From CAYZIC01 sp964478335 (GTDB lineage: Bacteria > Verrucomicrobiota > Kiritimatiellia > RFP12 > DVOR01), in assembly GCA_964478335.1 (NCBI GenBank), contig CAYZIC010000062.1, positions 1 to 14,443 of the forward strand: a DNA stretch of 14,443 bases, in the 5' to 3' direction. Of this stretch, positions 1-7,656 are shown piece by piece. How positions within the stretch are numbered: position 1 is the stretch's first letter; each line of letters begins with the position of its first letter. Both the position numbers and the translations under genes were made by a program. Below the pieces are notes generated by a model, which made no database searches, was not told the DNA's origin, and saw only the letters and a program-made list of their open reading frames with translations.

Positions 1-29
1 TGCGTGTAGCGTTGGAGCGGCAGGGGGCA

Positions 30-46
30 AGGAGGCTGCGCCTCCT
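30..46. repeat. GC hairpin, arm-TGC-arm type
   Basis: AGGAGGC and GCCTCCT are perfect 7-bp arms around a TGC loop. It is one of several intergenic hairpins in this window built as a GC-rich arm, a three-base loop, and the reverse-complement arm. It has no T-run and is not an obvious terminator. Confidence 0.6.
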
Positions 47-80
47 AGTGTTAGTTGATAGTCCTAGTCCTAGTGCTAGA
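43..80. repeat. Degenerate hexamer tandem repeat
   Basis: This stretch reads as consecutive 6-nt words close to GTCCTA: TCCTAG, TGTTAG, TTGATA, GTCCTA, GTCCTA, GTGCTA. Two copies are exact and the rest diverge. It is non-coding, and its function is unknown. Confidence 0.5.
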
Positions 81-345
81 GGTGGAGGCGGCTGCCCCAC
101 GCCTTGCTTGTTGACCTGACGACGTTGTCTACTTTGCACACAAATTACTGCGCGCTATCGCTTGCGGGTAGTAGGCATCGAAGTGCCATGAATGGCCACG
201 AATGACTTACTAACGCTCGTAGGACTGCCAGGGGGAGCGTTAGGGGCGCTTTTTCTCCCTCACAAGGGCGGAGGCTTTGCCTCTACGACAGTCGCGATGC
301 TCCTACTTCTTATACTTTCGACCCTCTAAAATTAAACAAGAGCCA

Positions 346-375
346 CATTTTACCCATTAAGATCGAACAAGGCCC
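346..375 (+). repeat. Dispersed 30-nt repeat, copy A
   Basis: This begins with CATTTTACCC, followed by a TTAA and a GAA..AAG segment. It matches 24 of 30 positions of the reverse complement of 9289-9318, counted by eye. Both copies are intergenic. It could be a fragment of a mobile or structured element or a shared regulatory site. I cannot tell which. Confidence 0.5.
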
Positions 376-543
376 TCTTTTTGTTATAAAATGGGGTAGG
401 GGGTACGCTTTGGGCTTGCATAATTTCGGGGGCTTTGCTATCTTGTCTTTGTCATAGTTTGTGTTTGGATGATGATTGTGCCAGTGAGCAATCCTCTCAC
501 CACCCGCAAACGCTTATATTTGCGTTACCGCAAAGATGTTCGC

Positions 544-670
544 ACTTGTGAAACTACCACTTTCCTAATCTAGAGCGACATGTTTAGCGGAGGCGCGCCT
601 TGGTATCTTTATACCTTGGCGTGTCTCTCTATCGTGTTTTCTAGATAAGGCTGTGGTAGGCCTCACAAGT
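544..670. repeat. 127-bp foldback (long imperfect inverted repeat)
   Basis: The two halves pair through matched blocks: ACTTGTGA (544-551) with TCACAAGT (663-670); CTACCAC (554-560) with GTGGTAG (653-659); CCTAATCTAGA (564-574) with TCTAGATAAGG (640-650, one mismatch); and CGCC..GGTAT (596-606) with ATACC..GGCG (611-621). The loop is CTTT (607-610). The segments 575-593 and 624-639 pair poorly. It ends 59 nt before the MBOAT start, so if transcribed it would form a long hairpin in that gene's leader. Alternatives are a MITE-like foldback remnant or a cruciform-forming control site. I see no coding capacity and no clear target-site duplication. Confidence 0.65.
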
Positions 671-729
671 AAATACGATATGGGAGCACGCCTTTTTTGT
701 GCACTCATATAGAGAAATGGGTGCCTACT

Positions 730-2157
730 GTGCTGTTTAATTCCCTTACCTTCCTGATCTTTTTACCGATCGTGTGGATCCTCTATTGGTTCGTTTGCAA
801 TCGCAACTTGCGCATTCAGAACCTCCTTATCGTCGTCGCCTCCTATCTCTTTTATGGTTGGTGGGATTGGCGCTTCTTAGGTCTCATCGCCTTTACCTCC
901 CTGTGGGCCTATGCCTTCGGCGTGATGGAGCTCTACTTCAGTCGCGGTGCCAAAGCCCGACTCGCCCTCAGTTGCGTGATCAACCTCGGCATCCTCGGTT
1001 ACTTCAAGTACTATAATTTCTTTGTAGGCGAAGCCGTTGACCTGCTCAACAGTATCGGCCTCCAAGCCCATCCCAGCACCCTACTGATTATTTTACCCGT
1101 TGGCATCAGCTTTTATACCTTCCAAGCCCTCAGCTACACCATCGACGTTTATCGCAAAGACATCGTCCCCACCAAAGACCCCATCGCCTTCTTTGCCTTC
1201 GTCAGCTTCTTCCCCCAACTCGTAGCCGGCCCCATCGAACGTGCCACCAACCTCCTCCCCCAATTCCTCAAACCCCGCACCTTTGATTATCCCAAAGCCG
1301 TTGACGGCTGCAGACAGATGCTCTGGGGCTTCTTTAAGAAGATGGTCGTCGCCGACAACTGTGCCGTCGTGGCCAATACCATCTTTAACGACCTTGCAGA
1401 ACCCTCCGGCCTTGCCATCCTCGTCGGCTTCTTTGCCTTCTCCATTCAGATTTACGGTGACTTCTCAGGCTATTCCGATATTGCTATTGGCTGTTCAAGG
1501 CTCTTTGGTATCGACCTCATGCGCAACTTCGCCTTTCCCTACTTCTCACGCGATATTGCCGAATTCTGGCGCCGTTGGCACATCTCCCTCTCCACCTGGT
1601 TCAGAGATTACCTCTATATTCCCCTTGGCGGCAGCCGCGTTTCCAAGGCCAAACAAGTCCGCAACACCTTTGCCATCTTCCTCGTGAGTGGCTTTTGGCA
1701 TGGCGCCAACTGGACCTTTATCCTCTGGGGCTTTGTTCACGCCTGCTGTTTCTTGCCCCTCCTGCTACTCCACCGCAACCGCAAGAATACCGACATCGTC
1801 GCCCAAGGTAAGCTCCTCCCCACCATTCGAGAACTCCTCCAGATGGGCACCACCTTCACCATTGCCATGTTCGCCTGGGGCATCTTCCGCGCCCCCGACA
1901 TCTCCACCTACTGGCACTGGCTCAACCTCATCTTTTGCAACTTCGACACAACGCTGTATGGATCGCAAGTCAGCGGCTTACCATTGATTTCTATTGGCCT
2001 GCTCATGCTCGTAGAATGGCTCAATCGCCCTTGTCAATATGGCCTTGCAAGATTGCCATTCCCGCAAATCATTCGCTGGGTAATCTATATCCTTCTCGCC
2101 CTATTCGTGATTATTACCCAAGGCACGAATCAATCCTTTATCTACTTCCAATTCTAG
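730..2157 (+). CDS. MBOAT family membrane-bound O-acyltransferase (AlgI-like)
   Basis: This polytopic inner-membrane protein (475 aa from this start) belongs to the MBOAT family represented by AlgI, PatA and DltB. These carry an acyl, usually acetyl, group from the cytoplasm to the periplasmic face for transfer to a glycan. Visible marks are the N-terminal LFNS..FLIFLP segment, repeated hydrophobic helices, the WRRWHISLSTWFRDYLYIPLGG segment (written here only to identify it: key residues are the His at about 284 and the RDYLYIPLGG core) and SGFWHGANW with the presumed catalytic His at about 324. The GTG at 730 is chosen because it gives the usual MLFNS start and has GGTG 6 nt upstream. In-frame starts at GTG 721 and TTG 697 are possible. 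The SGNH partner follows after 2 nt, so the two are co-transcribed. GC content is high to about 1930 and falls after that. The acyl acceptor is unknown because no glycan genes are in view. Confidence 0.93.
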   Translation: MLFNSLTFLIFLPIVWILYWFVCNRNLRIQNLLIVVASYLFYGWWDWRFLGLIAFTSLWAYAFGVMELYFSRGAKARLALSCVINLGILGYFKYYNFFVGEAVDLLNSIGLQAHPSTLLIILPVGISFYTFQALSYTIDVYRKDIVPTKDPIAFFAFVSFFPQLVAGPIERATNLLPQFLKPRTFDYPKAVDGCRQMLWGFFKKMVVADNCAVVANTIFNDLAEPSGLAILVGFFAFSIQIYGDFSGYSDIAIGCSRLFGIDLMRNFAFPYFSRDIAEFWRRWHISLSTWFRDYLYIPLGGSRVSKAKQVRNTFAIFLVSGFWHGANWTFILWGFVHACCFLPLLLLHRNRKNTDIVAQGKLLPTIRELLQMGTTFTIAMFAWGIFRAPDISTYWHWLNLIFCNFDTTLYGSQVSGLPLISIGLLMLVEWLNRPCQYGLARLPFPQIIRWVIYILLALFVIITQGTNQSFIYFQF

Positions 2158-2159
2158 CC

Positions 2160-3092
2160 ATGAAAACATTCATTAAAAAAATCTTACTCTTTACGTTTGT
2201 ATTGACAACGCTTCTGCTCTCCCAGTACACAGTTGTGTTATGCATGGATTACCGTTTATATAAAGAGGGCATTACCTTAAAGCCTACAACGACAATGGTC
2301 ATCTCTTCAGACTCGCAAACCGAAGTCTTGCTTGATCCAGCCCTTTACTCCAACTTTGAGAACTTCAGTAATAGTGGCAATCCGCTTGAAATGTCCTATT
2401 TAAGGATAAAAGATCTAATCGCTCAGAATCCTGGGCAAATCAAAACGTTGCTCATTGACGTCTCTCCGTTAAAACTCTTCAGTCCGCGAGATGATAGAAT
2501 GACTATGGATAATTATGAAAGCCTGTTTGCGGAGTTCTTTTTCTTTCATCGCAAGGAGATGAGTTTATTGAGAAAAGTTGATCCTGCAATTTATCTCCCT
2601 TGTCTCAACAGGCAGATCAAGGAGATGTGGCAAACAAGGCAATATCCTGAACCTCTTTACATCGGCGGTTATATTGAAAAAAACACAGCAGGTTATCGTG
2701 ACCACTATGCACAAGCACTTAAATATGAAAAAGAGAGAATCGTTGATTTTAATGAAAAGACGTTCCCAGCAGAATCTTCTCACCCAGTAAAAATGGTTAG
2801 GAAAATGATTGCATTTGCTCAAGAGAATCAAGTCCAAGTTGTTTTACTAACAACACCATTACATCGAAACTTGAGAAAAGGGTATGACCCCGAAAAGGTT
2901 GACATATTTCATACATGGATGACTCGATTTTCTCACGATTACGACATCCAGTGGTTGAATTACTATGCTCTGGAATTCCCAGACACACATTGGGCAGATG
3001 CCAATCATCTAAATGTCAATGCCACAAAGCCATTCGCCGCAATGCTCAACAAAGACCTCGCTCGCCTCAAAAAAGAAGGCAAGCTACGCTAA
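2160..3092 (+). CDS. SGNH-hydrolase-like partner of the MBOAT acyltransferase
   Basis: This 310-aa protein has an N-terminal hydrophobic segment (about 7-27) after a Lys-containing start, fitting a signal anchor and a periplasmic domain. A block-I-like motif, VISSDSQTE, offers Ser52 as nucleophile, with Ser in place of the usual Gly before the Asp. Near the C-terminus, DANHLN gives the Asp280-x-x-His283 pair of SGNH enzymes. MBOAT/SGNH pairs such as AlgI with AlgJ/AlgX and PatA/PatB add acetyl groups to exported polymers. By analogy this protein would do the final transfer. The ATG at 2160 follows the MBOAT stop by 2 nt with no good ribosome site of its own, which suggests coupled translation. 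It is clearly more AT-rich than the first part of the MBOAT gene. The overall sequence is divergent, so the family call rests mainly on the motif pair and the context. Confidence 0.72.
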   Translation: MKTFIKKILLFTFVLTTLLLSQYTVVLCMDYRLYKEGITLKPTTTMVISSDSQTEVLLDPALYSNFENFSNSGNPLEMSYLRIKDLIAQNPGQIKTLLIDVSPLKLFSPRDDRMTMDNYESLFAEFFFFHRKEMSLLRKVDPAIYLPCLNRQIKEMWQTRQYPEPLYIGGYIEKNTAGYRDHYAQALKYEKERIVDFNEKTFPAESSHPVKMVRKMIAFAQENQVQVVLLTTPLHRNLRKGYDPEKVDIFHTWMTRFSHDYDIQWLNYYALEFPDTHWADANHLNVNATKPFAAMLNKDLARLKKEGKLR

Positions 3093-3111
3093 TCATCAAA
3101 AAGAGCCCTAT

Positions 3112-3143
3112 TTTTATACTCTTAAAACATCAAGAGTATAAAA
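3112..3143. repeat. AT-rich inverted repeat between convergent genes
   Basis: TTTTATACTCTT and AAGAGTATAAAA are perfect 12-bp arms around an 8-nt loop, 19 nt after the SGNH gene stop. An adjoining palindrome at 3143-3159 (ATCGGAAT, one base, ATTCCGAT) follows directly. The site lies between convergent genes, where a terminator is expected. The T/A runs sit inside the stem and not after it, so it is not a canonical rho-independent terminator. It could act as a hairpin stop or as a protein-binding palindrome. Confidence 0.55.
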
Positions 3144-3207
3144 TCGGAATTATTCCGATAATGTCGCTCCTTTTTAAGTTTGTGGATCTCCCTAAAACTG
3201 TAACTAG

Positions 3208-3285
3208 GAGGCACGCCTCGCTCCTCCTTGCGCAGCGATCTACTTGCGACGAAGTCGCCCTTACTACTCTCTCAAAGTCCTTTGA
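3208..3285. repeat. Cluster of short intergenic hairpins
   Basis: Three small inverted repeats lie here: GAGGC-AC-GCCTC (3208-3219), GCGAC-GAA-GTCGC (3246-3258) and TCAAAG-TC-CTTTGA (3272-3285). The first two belong to the same GC-hairpin style seen in other gene-free parts of the window. The 246-nt gap between the convergent genes holds no supported coding sequence. Confidence 0.45.
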
Positions 3286-3338
3286 CAATTAGTCTATTGT
3301 TTTGGTTGGTTGAGATCATGTTGTTGGCGTCGGTCGAG

Positions 3339-5288
3339 CTATTCTGCGGATTCGAGCGCTTCGAGGTCGGTGGCGGCTTCTTCCCATTCGAGGGTTTGGA
3401 CGTGGAGGTCGTATTGAATGTCGCGTAGGCGCTTGGAGAGGGCTGCCATTTGATCGGGTGGGGTAGTGGTCAAGTCTTGGGTGATTTGGTCTTGCTCTGC
3501 TTCAAGGGCTGCGATCTTGGTTTCTGCTTTTTGAACGCGTGACTTGAGGCGCTTCATTTCCGGTGCTTTTGCAGCACGGGCTTGGGCGCGTTGTTGGCGG
3601 AGCTCTTTTTGTGAGAGCTTGGAGGGCTCTTCTGCTTTGGAGGGCTCATTCGTTGGTGTGGGCTGATTGGGATTGCCTTGGGTGAGCTTTTCTAAGTAGT
3701 AGTCGTAGCCGCCGTGGAATTCTTTGATTCCTGATTTTGAGACTTGGATGATCTTTTCTGCGGTGGCGCGGACAAAGTCGACATCGTGGGAAACGAGGAT
3801 GACGGTGCCGTCGTAGTGCTGAATGGCTGTCTCGAGGGTTTTGCGGCCTTCCATATCTAAGTGGGTGGTTGGTTCGTCAAGGAGTAGGACGTTGGGGGGA
3901 TTGAGGAAGAGTCTGAGGAATGCGAGGCGGATCTTTTCTCCGCCGCTTAAGACGCTGACCTGTTTGGCACAGTCGTTGACGTCAAAGCCAAAGTTGCCGA
4001 GTCGATTGCGGAGGTCGCGTTCGGGCATGCCTTGGGTGACAGATTTGGCCGCCATAAAGACGGTTTCTTCTGGGTTGATCGTTTCGGCGATGTCTTGAGA
4101 TTGGTAGCCGAGCTGCACGTGATAGCCAAAGGTCGCTTGTCCTTGTGTAGGCTTGCGAACGTCTGCGATGATGCGCAGGAGGGTGGTCTTACCCGTGCCG
4201 TTGTAGCCGACGATGGCGATTTTTTCACCGCGCATGATGCGTAGATTGACATTGGAGAAGATGTCGTGGTCGCCTGATGGATAGCGGTAGGCGACGTCTT
4301 CTAGGCGTACGATTTCTGCGCCAGCGTGGGGGGCGGGTTGCAGCTTGAGGTAGCCTGCTGATTTGCTACGGGCGGGGAGCTTGATCTCTTCGAGCTTTTC
4401 GAGCTGCTTTTCGCGGCTTTGGGCTTGGGTGGATTTGGTCGCTTTGGCGCGAAAACGCTCGACGAAGCGCTCGAGCTCGGCGCGCTTACGGTCTTGGTTG
4501 GCTTTGGCTGCTACGAGCTGTTGGTAGCGCTGCTCGCGTTCGCGTAAATAGTAATCGAGGTTGCCATTGTATCGGGTGACGGTGTAGCCGTCGACTTCGA
4601 TAATGATTGAGGTGATGGTCCGTAGGAGGTAGCGGTCGTGCGAGATGAGTACGAGGGTGCCCTCATAGGATTTGAGGAACTTTTGCAGCCACTCGATTGC
4701 GGGTAGGTCGAGGTAGTTGGAGGGTTCGTCCAAGAGCAGGAGCTCGGGTTTGGATGCCAAGACGCGAGAGAGCTCAGCGCGCATGCGCCAGCCACCGCTA
4801 AAGAATGAAAAAGGCTTATCGAAGTCTTCGTTGGCATAGCCTAATCCACCGAGGGCCTCTTTGACGCGGGCTTCGACGGTATAGCCACCCATGTGCTCAA
4901 AGCGTGCTTGCTCTTGGCCTAAAGCATCAAGAAGGCGGCCTTTGAGCGTGGGGTCTGATTCTGAGACGAGCTGTCCCTCGAGATCGTGGATGCGGGTTTC
5001 GCTTTCTCGAAAGCCTGGGATACCTTTTAGACAGTAGTCGAGCAATGTTTGGTCGGGGTATTCTGGCTCGAGGTGTTGGCGCACAAATCCCACTCGAGGT
5101 TGCCCCTCCCAGATGATATCGCCTTTGTCTGCGGAGACTTGGTCGAGCATGAGCTTAAAGAGGGTCGATTTACCCGACCCATTGGGGCCTACGACACCGA
5201 TGCGTTCGCCAGTATTAATCTTAAAGGAGGCGTTTTCAAAGAGGGGGTCTGGTCCAAATCGGACGCAGACATCGCGGAATTCAATCAT
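3339..5288 (-). CDS. ABC-F family ATPase (Uup/YheS-like translation factor)
   Basis: This soluble protein (649 aa) has two ABC ATPase domains and no membrane segment, the ABC-F plan. ABC-F proteins bind the ribosomal E site and act on stalled or antibiotic-bound ribosomes. Domain 1 has Walker A GPNGSGKST (34-42), signature FSGGWR (163-168), Walker B LLLLDEPS (183-190) and SHDR (216-219). Domain 2 has GYNGTGKTT (361-369), LSGGEK (447-452), LLLDEPTTHLD (468-478) and SHD (500-502). The charged linker at about 240-305 corresponds to the P-site tRNA interaction arm, and residues about 551-649 form a Lys/Glu-rich coiled coil as in Uup. The D-loops read DEPSNYLD and DEPTTHLD and not DEPTNHLD, so domain 1 has Tyr at the usual His position. 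The ATG at 5288 lacks a strong ribosome site. The gene follows the oxidoreductase gene by 24 nt and may share its transcript. The exact subfamily and any drug link are unknown. Confidence 0.93.
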   Translation of the reverse strand: MIEFRDVCVRFGPDPLFENASFKINTGERIGVVGPNGSGKSTLFKLMLDQVSADKGDIIWEGQPRVGFVRQHLEPEYPDQTLLDYCLKGIPGFRESETRIHDLEGQLVSESDPTLKGRLLDALGQEQARFEHMGGYTVEARVKEALGGLGYANEDFDKPFSFFSGGWRMRAELSRVLASKPELLLLDEPSNYLDLPAIEWLQKFLKSYEGTLVLISHDRYLLRTITSIIIEVDGYTVTRYNGNLDYYLREREQRYQQLVAAKANQDRKRAELERFVERFRAKATKSTQAQSREKQLEKLEEIKLPARSKSAGYLKLQPAPHAGAEIVRLEDVAYRYPSGDHDIFSNVNLRIMRGEKIAIVGYNGTGKTTLLRIIADVRKPTQGQATFGYHVQLGYQSQDIAETINPEETVFMAAKSVTQGMPERDLRNRLGNFGFDVNDCAKQVSVLSGGEKIRLAFLRLFLNPPNVLLLDEPTTHLDMEGRKTLETAIQHYDGTVILVSHDVDFVRATAEKIIQVSKSGIKEFHGGYDYYLEKLTQGNPNQPTPTNEPSKAEEPSKLSQKELRQQRAQARAAKAPEMKRLKSRVQKAETKIAALEAEQDQITQDLTTTPPDQMAALSKRLRDIQYDLHVQTLEWEEAATDLEALESAE

Positions 5289-5312
5289 GACTCTGGGGGC
5301 GCTTTCTACAGA

Positions 5313-6506
5313 TTAATTAAAGAGGGTGACTTCGGGAATCGTAATCGGCGTCCATTTTTGTTCTGCCAAGAGATCGGCAACCTGTGAAGCATTGCGAATG
5401 GAGGCATCGTTAAATGCAGCAATACGCAGCGCTCTATCGACAGAGATCGTCTCATTGCTTACGGGCGAGCCCGCACGATTACTACGGATGACCTCAGCAA
5501 ATGCACGATAGGATTGAGCCAGGGCCTCGATGTAGGCTGCGTCGTCTCCGTAGGGCTCTGCAAAACGATTCTCTCCAGCTGTTGGGACGACTGCGCCATC
5601 GATGGTGTGCACGGTGATGGCGCCAGTGGTATCGGTAAATGTCCAGGTGTTGGCGGTGGCTTGTTTCCAGTGAATGGTGCCCTTGTCGCCATAGATGGCG
5701 ATTGATACGCCCTCAGCTTCGCCGAGGGTGATTTGACTCGCTTGGAAGCAACCGATTGCGCCATTGTCAAAGTGCACGAGAACCGAGGCATCGTCATCGA
5801 TGGTGCGGCCTGCCACTGCAGAATGTAGATCTGCACAGACTTCGGTGATAGTGAGATCGGTTAAGTACTCTGCGAGGAATGCACAGTTACCCCCGAGGTC
5901 AACCGTCGCGCCAGCGGCTCCTGAGCGACGGGGGTCGACACGCCAAGCCGCCGAACGATTGCCAGCAGTTTCGAGGCGCACACCCATCCACCCGTGTAGG
6001 AATTGGGAGTTGATGCGTCGGATGTTGCCAACGCCTTGATCCGCAATGAACGCTTTGATTTTAGCGATAACGGGATAAAATGGGAAGACGTAGCCTGTGG
6101 TGTAGATGCTCTCATTCATGATTGCTTTACGCTTGAGGTTGAGCGCTTCGTCCATGTTGCTACTCATGGGTTTCTCAGAGTAAACTGGGAAACCTGCGTC
6201 AAAAGCTGCCATGGTTACAGGGTAGTGCATATTGGTGGGGGCGATGACTGTGATGAGGTCTAGCTTGGTGTCAGCGCTGGCGCGCTGTTCGCGGCGAAAC
6301 ATATCACGGTAAATGCCGTAGACTCTTTTTGGGTCGAGTCCGACGAGTTTACCTGTGTCGATGGAGCGCTGACGGGTGGTGCCAAATGCACCAGCCACAA
6401 GCTCACAGCAACCGGATTGTTGGATCGCAGCACGATGGATCTTGCCCATAAAGGACTCATTGCCACCACCAACCATGCCGACTTTTAGTTTATTTTCTGA
6501 CATCAT
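5313..6506 (-). CDS. Gfo/Idh/MocA family NAD(P)-dependent oxidoreductase
   Basis: This cytoplasmic protein (397 aa) has an N-terminal Rossmann fold, GMVGGGN at about 10-16, followed by the family's FMGKIHR stretch. The EKP motif at about 111-113 carries the conserved Lys. The C-terminal alpha/beta domain contains AAWRVDPRRSG and an acidic DDDASV segment. Family members oxidise or reduce a hydroxyl of sugars, inositols or uronates. The usual D-x-G-x-H motif reads DLGGN here, so Asn (about 207) replaces the family His; the AAC codon is plain in the sequence. The start is set at the first ATG of the ATG-ATG pair because AGAAGGA lies about 8 nt upstream. An in-frame ATG at 6551 would add 15 residues with no support. 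A promoter-like site is at 6579-6607 and the ABC-F gene follows after 24 nt. The substrate is unknown. Confidence 0.9.
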   Translation of the reverse strand: MMSENKLKVGMVGGGNESFMGKIHRAAIQQSGCCELVAGAFGTTRQRSIDTGKLVGLDPKRVYGIYRDMFRREQRASADTKLDLITVIAPTNMHYPVTMAAFDAGFPVYSEKPMSSNMDEALNLKRKAIMNESIYTTGYVFPFYPVIAKIKAFIADQGVGNIRRINSQFLHGWMGVRLETAGNRSAAWRVDPRRSGAAGATVDLGGNCAFLAEYLTDLTITEVCADLHSAVAGRTIDDDASVLVHFDNGAIGCFQASQITLGEAEGVSIAIYGDKGTIHWKQATANTWTFTDTTGAITVHTIDGAVVPTAGENRFAEPYGDDAAYIEALAQSYRAFAEVIRSNRAGSPVSNETISVDRALRIAAFNDASIRNASQVADLLAEQKWTPITIPEVTLFN

Positions 6507-6578
6507 TCTCATTATCCTTCTGCTAAACATAAATACAAATGGTGAGATCAATCAATCCTCTTCTCAACTTTTGATTTT

Positions 6579-6607
6579 AGTTTAGTCTTTTTTGCTAATA
6601 AATGCAA
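6579..6607 (-). promoter_or_regulatory. Putative sigma70-type promoter for the oxidoreductase/ABC-F unit
   Basis: On the minus strand, TTGCAT (6602-6607) and TAAACT (6579-6584) are separated by 17 nt in AT-rich sequence, about 75 nt upstream of the chosen oxidoreductase start. The -35 matches TTGACA at four of six positions and the -10 matches TATAAT at four of six. Confidence 0.5.
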
Positions 6608-6638
6608 GCCTTATTTGTGTGAAATTAGAAATAAAATG

Positions 6639-7643
6639 TTATAAAGCGCCAGCTTTGACGAGCTCTTTCTCTTCTTCTTTGGTTAGCTCGATATTTTCGA
6701 GAGGGACAACGCCCTTTTTGATAAGCTCGATATTGGTGCGTCGCTTGATGTAGTCGCGATCAGCTTCTGAGAGCGATTGATTTGCGAGGGCGTCTTCGAT
6801 ATCTTGCTTGGCTTGGGCCTTTTCGGCTTGTTGGCGTTCGAATTCCTTGGCGCGGTGAGCGGATAGTCGCTCGATGTAAGATTGAGGGGATTCGCCAGCG
6901 AGCTTGGCATCTTTGAGCTCCGCCATGCCAGCCTGGACAATATCGTCGAGCTCAGCTTGAGCAGGTTGCGATTCTGGGTCGGCTTGAGGCTTGGCTGCGT
7001 CTGGGTCGAATGGTTTGGTCAAGTCGACACCAGCTGGGATTGGCAAGGGTGGCGCTTGGACATCTGGCGGCAGGCTCATCTCCATGGCAATGAGTTGCTC
7101 AGCGAGGCTATTGTAGCGAGGCTTTTTAGGGTCGTGCTTGGCTTTGGCGAGGGCTGCCGTCTCTTGGGCGCGCTTTTCGTCGAGCATCTCTTGGGTGATG
7201 GTCTCGATTTGTCCTGCGCCATACTTGAGGGTAAAGAGGATCTCGCCGCGTTTAAAAGTCGCAATCTCAGAGGCGTAATCAACAATCACGACCTCGAGGC
7301 CATTGGCTTTGTCGCCTTGATAGAGGAGGAGGCTGGCGGCTGGTTGCACGCCTGCATCAATGAGCCCGACTGCAGCGCGGCCATCGGGCATGATGGTCAT
7401 GGCGCAGAGGGTGAGCTTTTCGGCTTCTTGCTTGACTTCCTCGGGTGTGGCTTCGTTGACAGGCTTTTGATTCGCTTGGGCGTCATCCTCAACGGCCGCA
7501 ATTTCGCCAAATAGTTTGGCTTCGATGATTGATTGATACGGCTTAAAGGCCCTTTTACTGGCAATAGGAGCTCGACCCTCGTCTGCTACCGCTAAGGCTG
7601 TGACTAGGATTGAGGCGATTGTCGAGGTTAAGAGTCGATACAT
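6639..7643 (-). CDS. Exported protein of unknown function
   Basis: I do not recognise this 334-aa protein. It starts MYRLLTSTIASILVTALAVA, a signal peptide with an AVA/D cleavage site near residue 20, so it is probably periplasmic or exported. Residues about 60-150 look like a beta-rich globular domain (alternating segments such as AVGLIDAGVQPAASLLLY and GEILFTLKYGAG). The rest is charged, helical and rich in Ala, Gln, Glu and Lys (about 225-334), with a Pro-rich break near 190-220. A coiled coil or extended linker is likely. It starts 13 nt after the PurF-like stop, so the two are probably co-transcribed although no shared function is obvious. A ribosome site is weak. A long antisense ORF overlaps it but has no such features. 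Confidence 0.75.
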   Translation of the reverse strand: MYRLLTSTIASILVTALAVADEGRAPIASKRAFKPYQSIIEAKLFGEIAAVEDDAQANQKPVNEATPEEVKQEAEKLTLCAMTIMPDGRAAVGLIDAGVQPAASLLLYQGDKANGLEVVIVDYASEIATFKRGEILFTLKYGAGQIETITQEMLDEKRAQETAALAKAKHDPKKPRYNSLAEQLIAMEMSLPPDVQAPPLPIPAGVDLTKPFDPDAAKPQADPESQPAQAELDDIVQAGMAELKDAKLAGESPQSYIERLSAHRAKEFERQQAEKAQAKQDIEDALANQSLSEADRDYIKRRTNIELIKKGVVPLENIELTKEEEKELVKAGAL

Positions 7644-7656
7644 GATAGAAGAAGAC

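Larger units (their letters stand above)
1..729. other. Gene-free region rich in short repeats
   Basis: I find no convincing coding sequence in this stretch. It holds a GC hairpin (30-46), a run of degenerate hexamers (43-80), a GAGGC-ttt-GCCTC hairpin (271-283), a copy of a dispersed 30-nt sequence (346-375), a cluster of G-runs (393-429), a CGCAAA/TTTGCG inverted repeat (505-524) and a 127-bp foldback (544-670). Sigma70-like boxes for the downstream MBOAT gene must lie here, but none stands out: TATAAA near 385 and CATAAT at 419-424 lack a matching -35. Confidence 0.6.

Noticed and set aside
1935..2159. In-frame N-terminal extension of the SGNH protein into the MBOAT gene
   Set aside because: The extension is an out-of-frame reading of MBOAT codons. 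The ATG at 2160 is followed by a normal signal anchor.
6882..7514. 210-aa open frame antisense to the exported protein gene
   Set aside because: It mirrors the coding strand of the 334-aa gene, has no ribosome site or recognisable domain, and the sense gene has a signal peptide and operon context.
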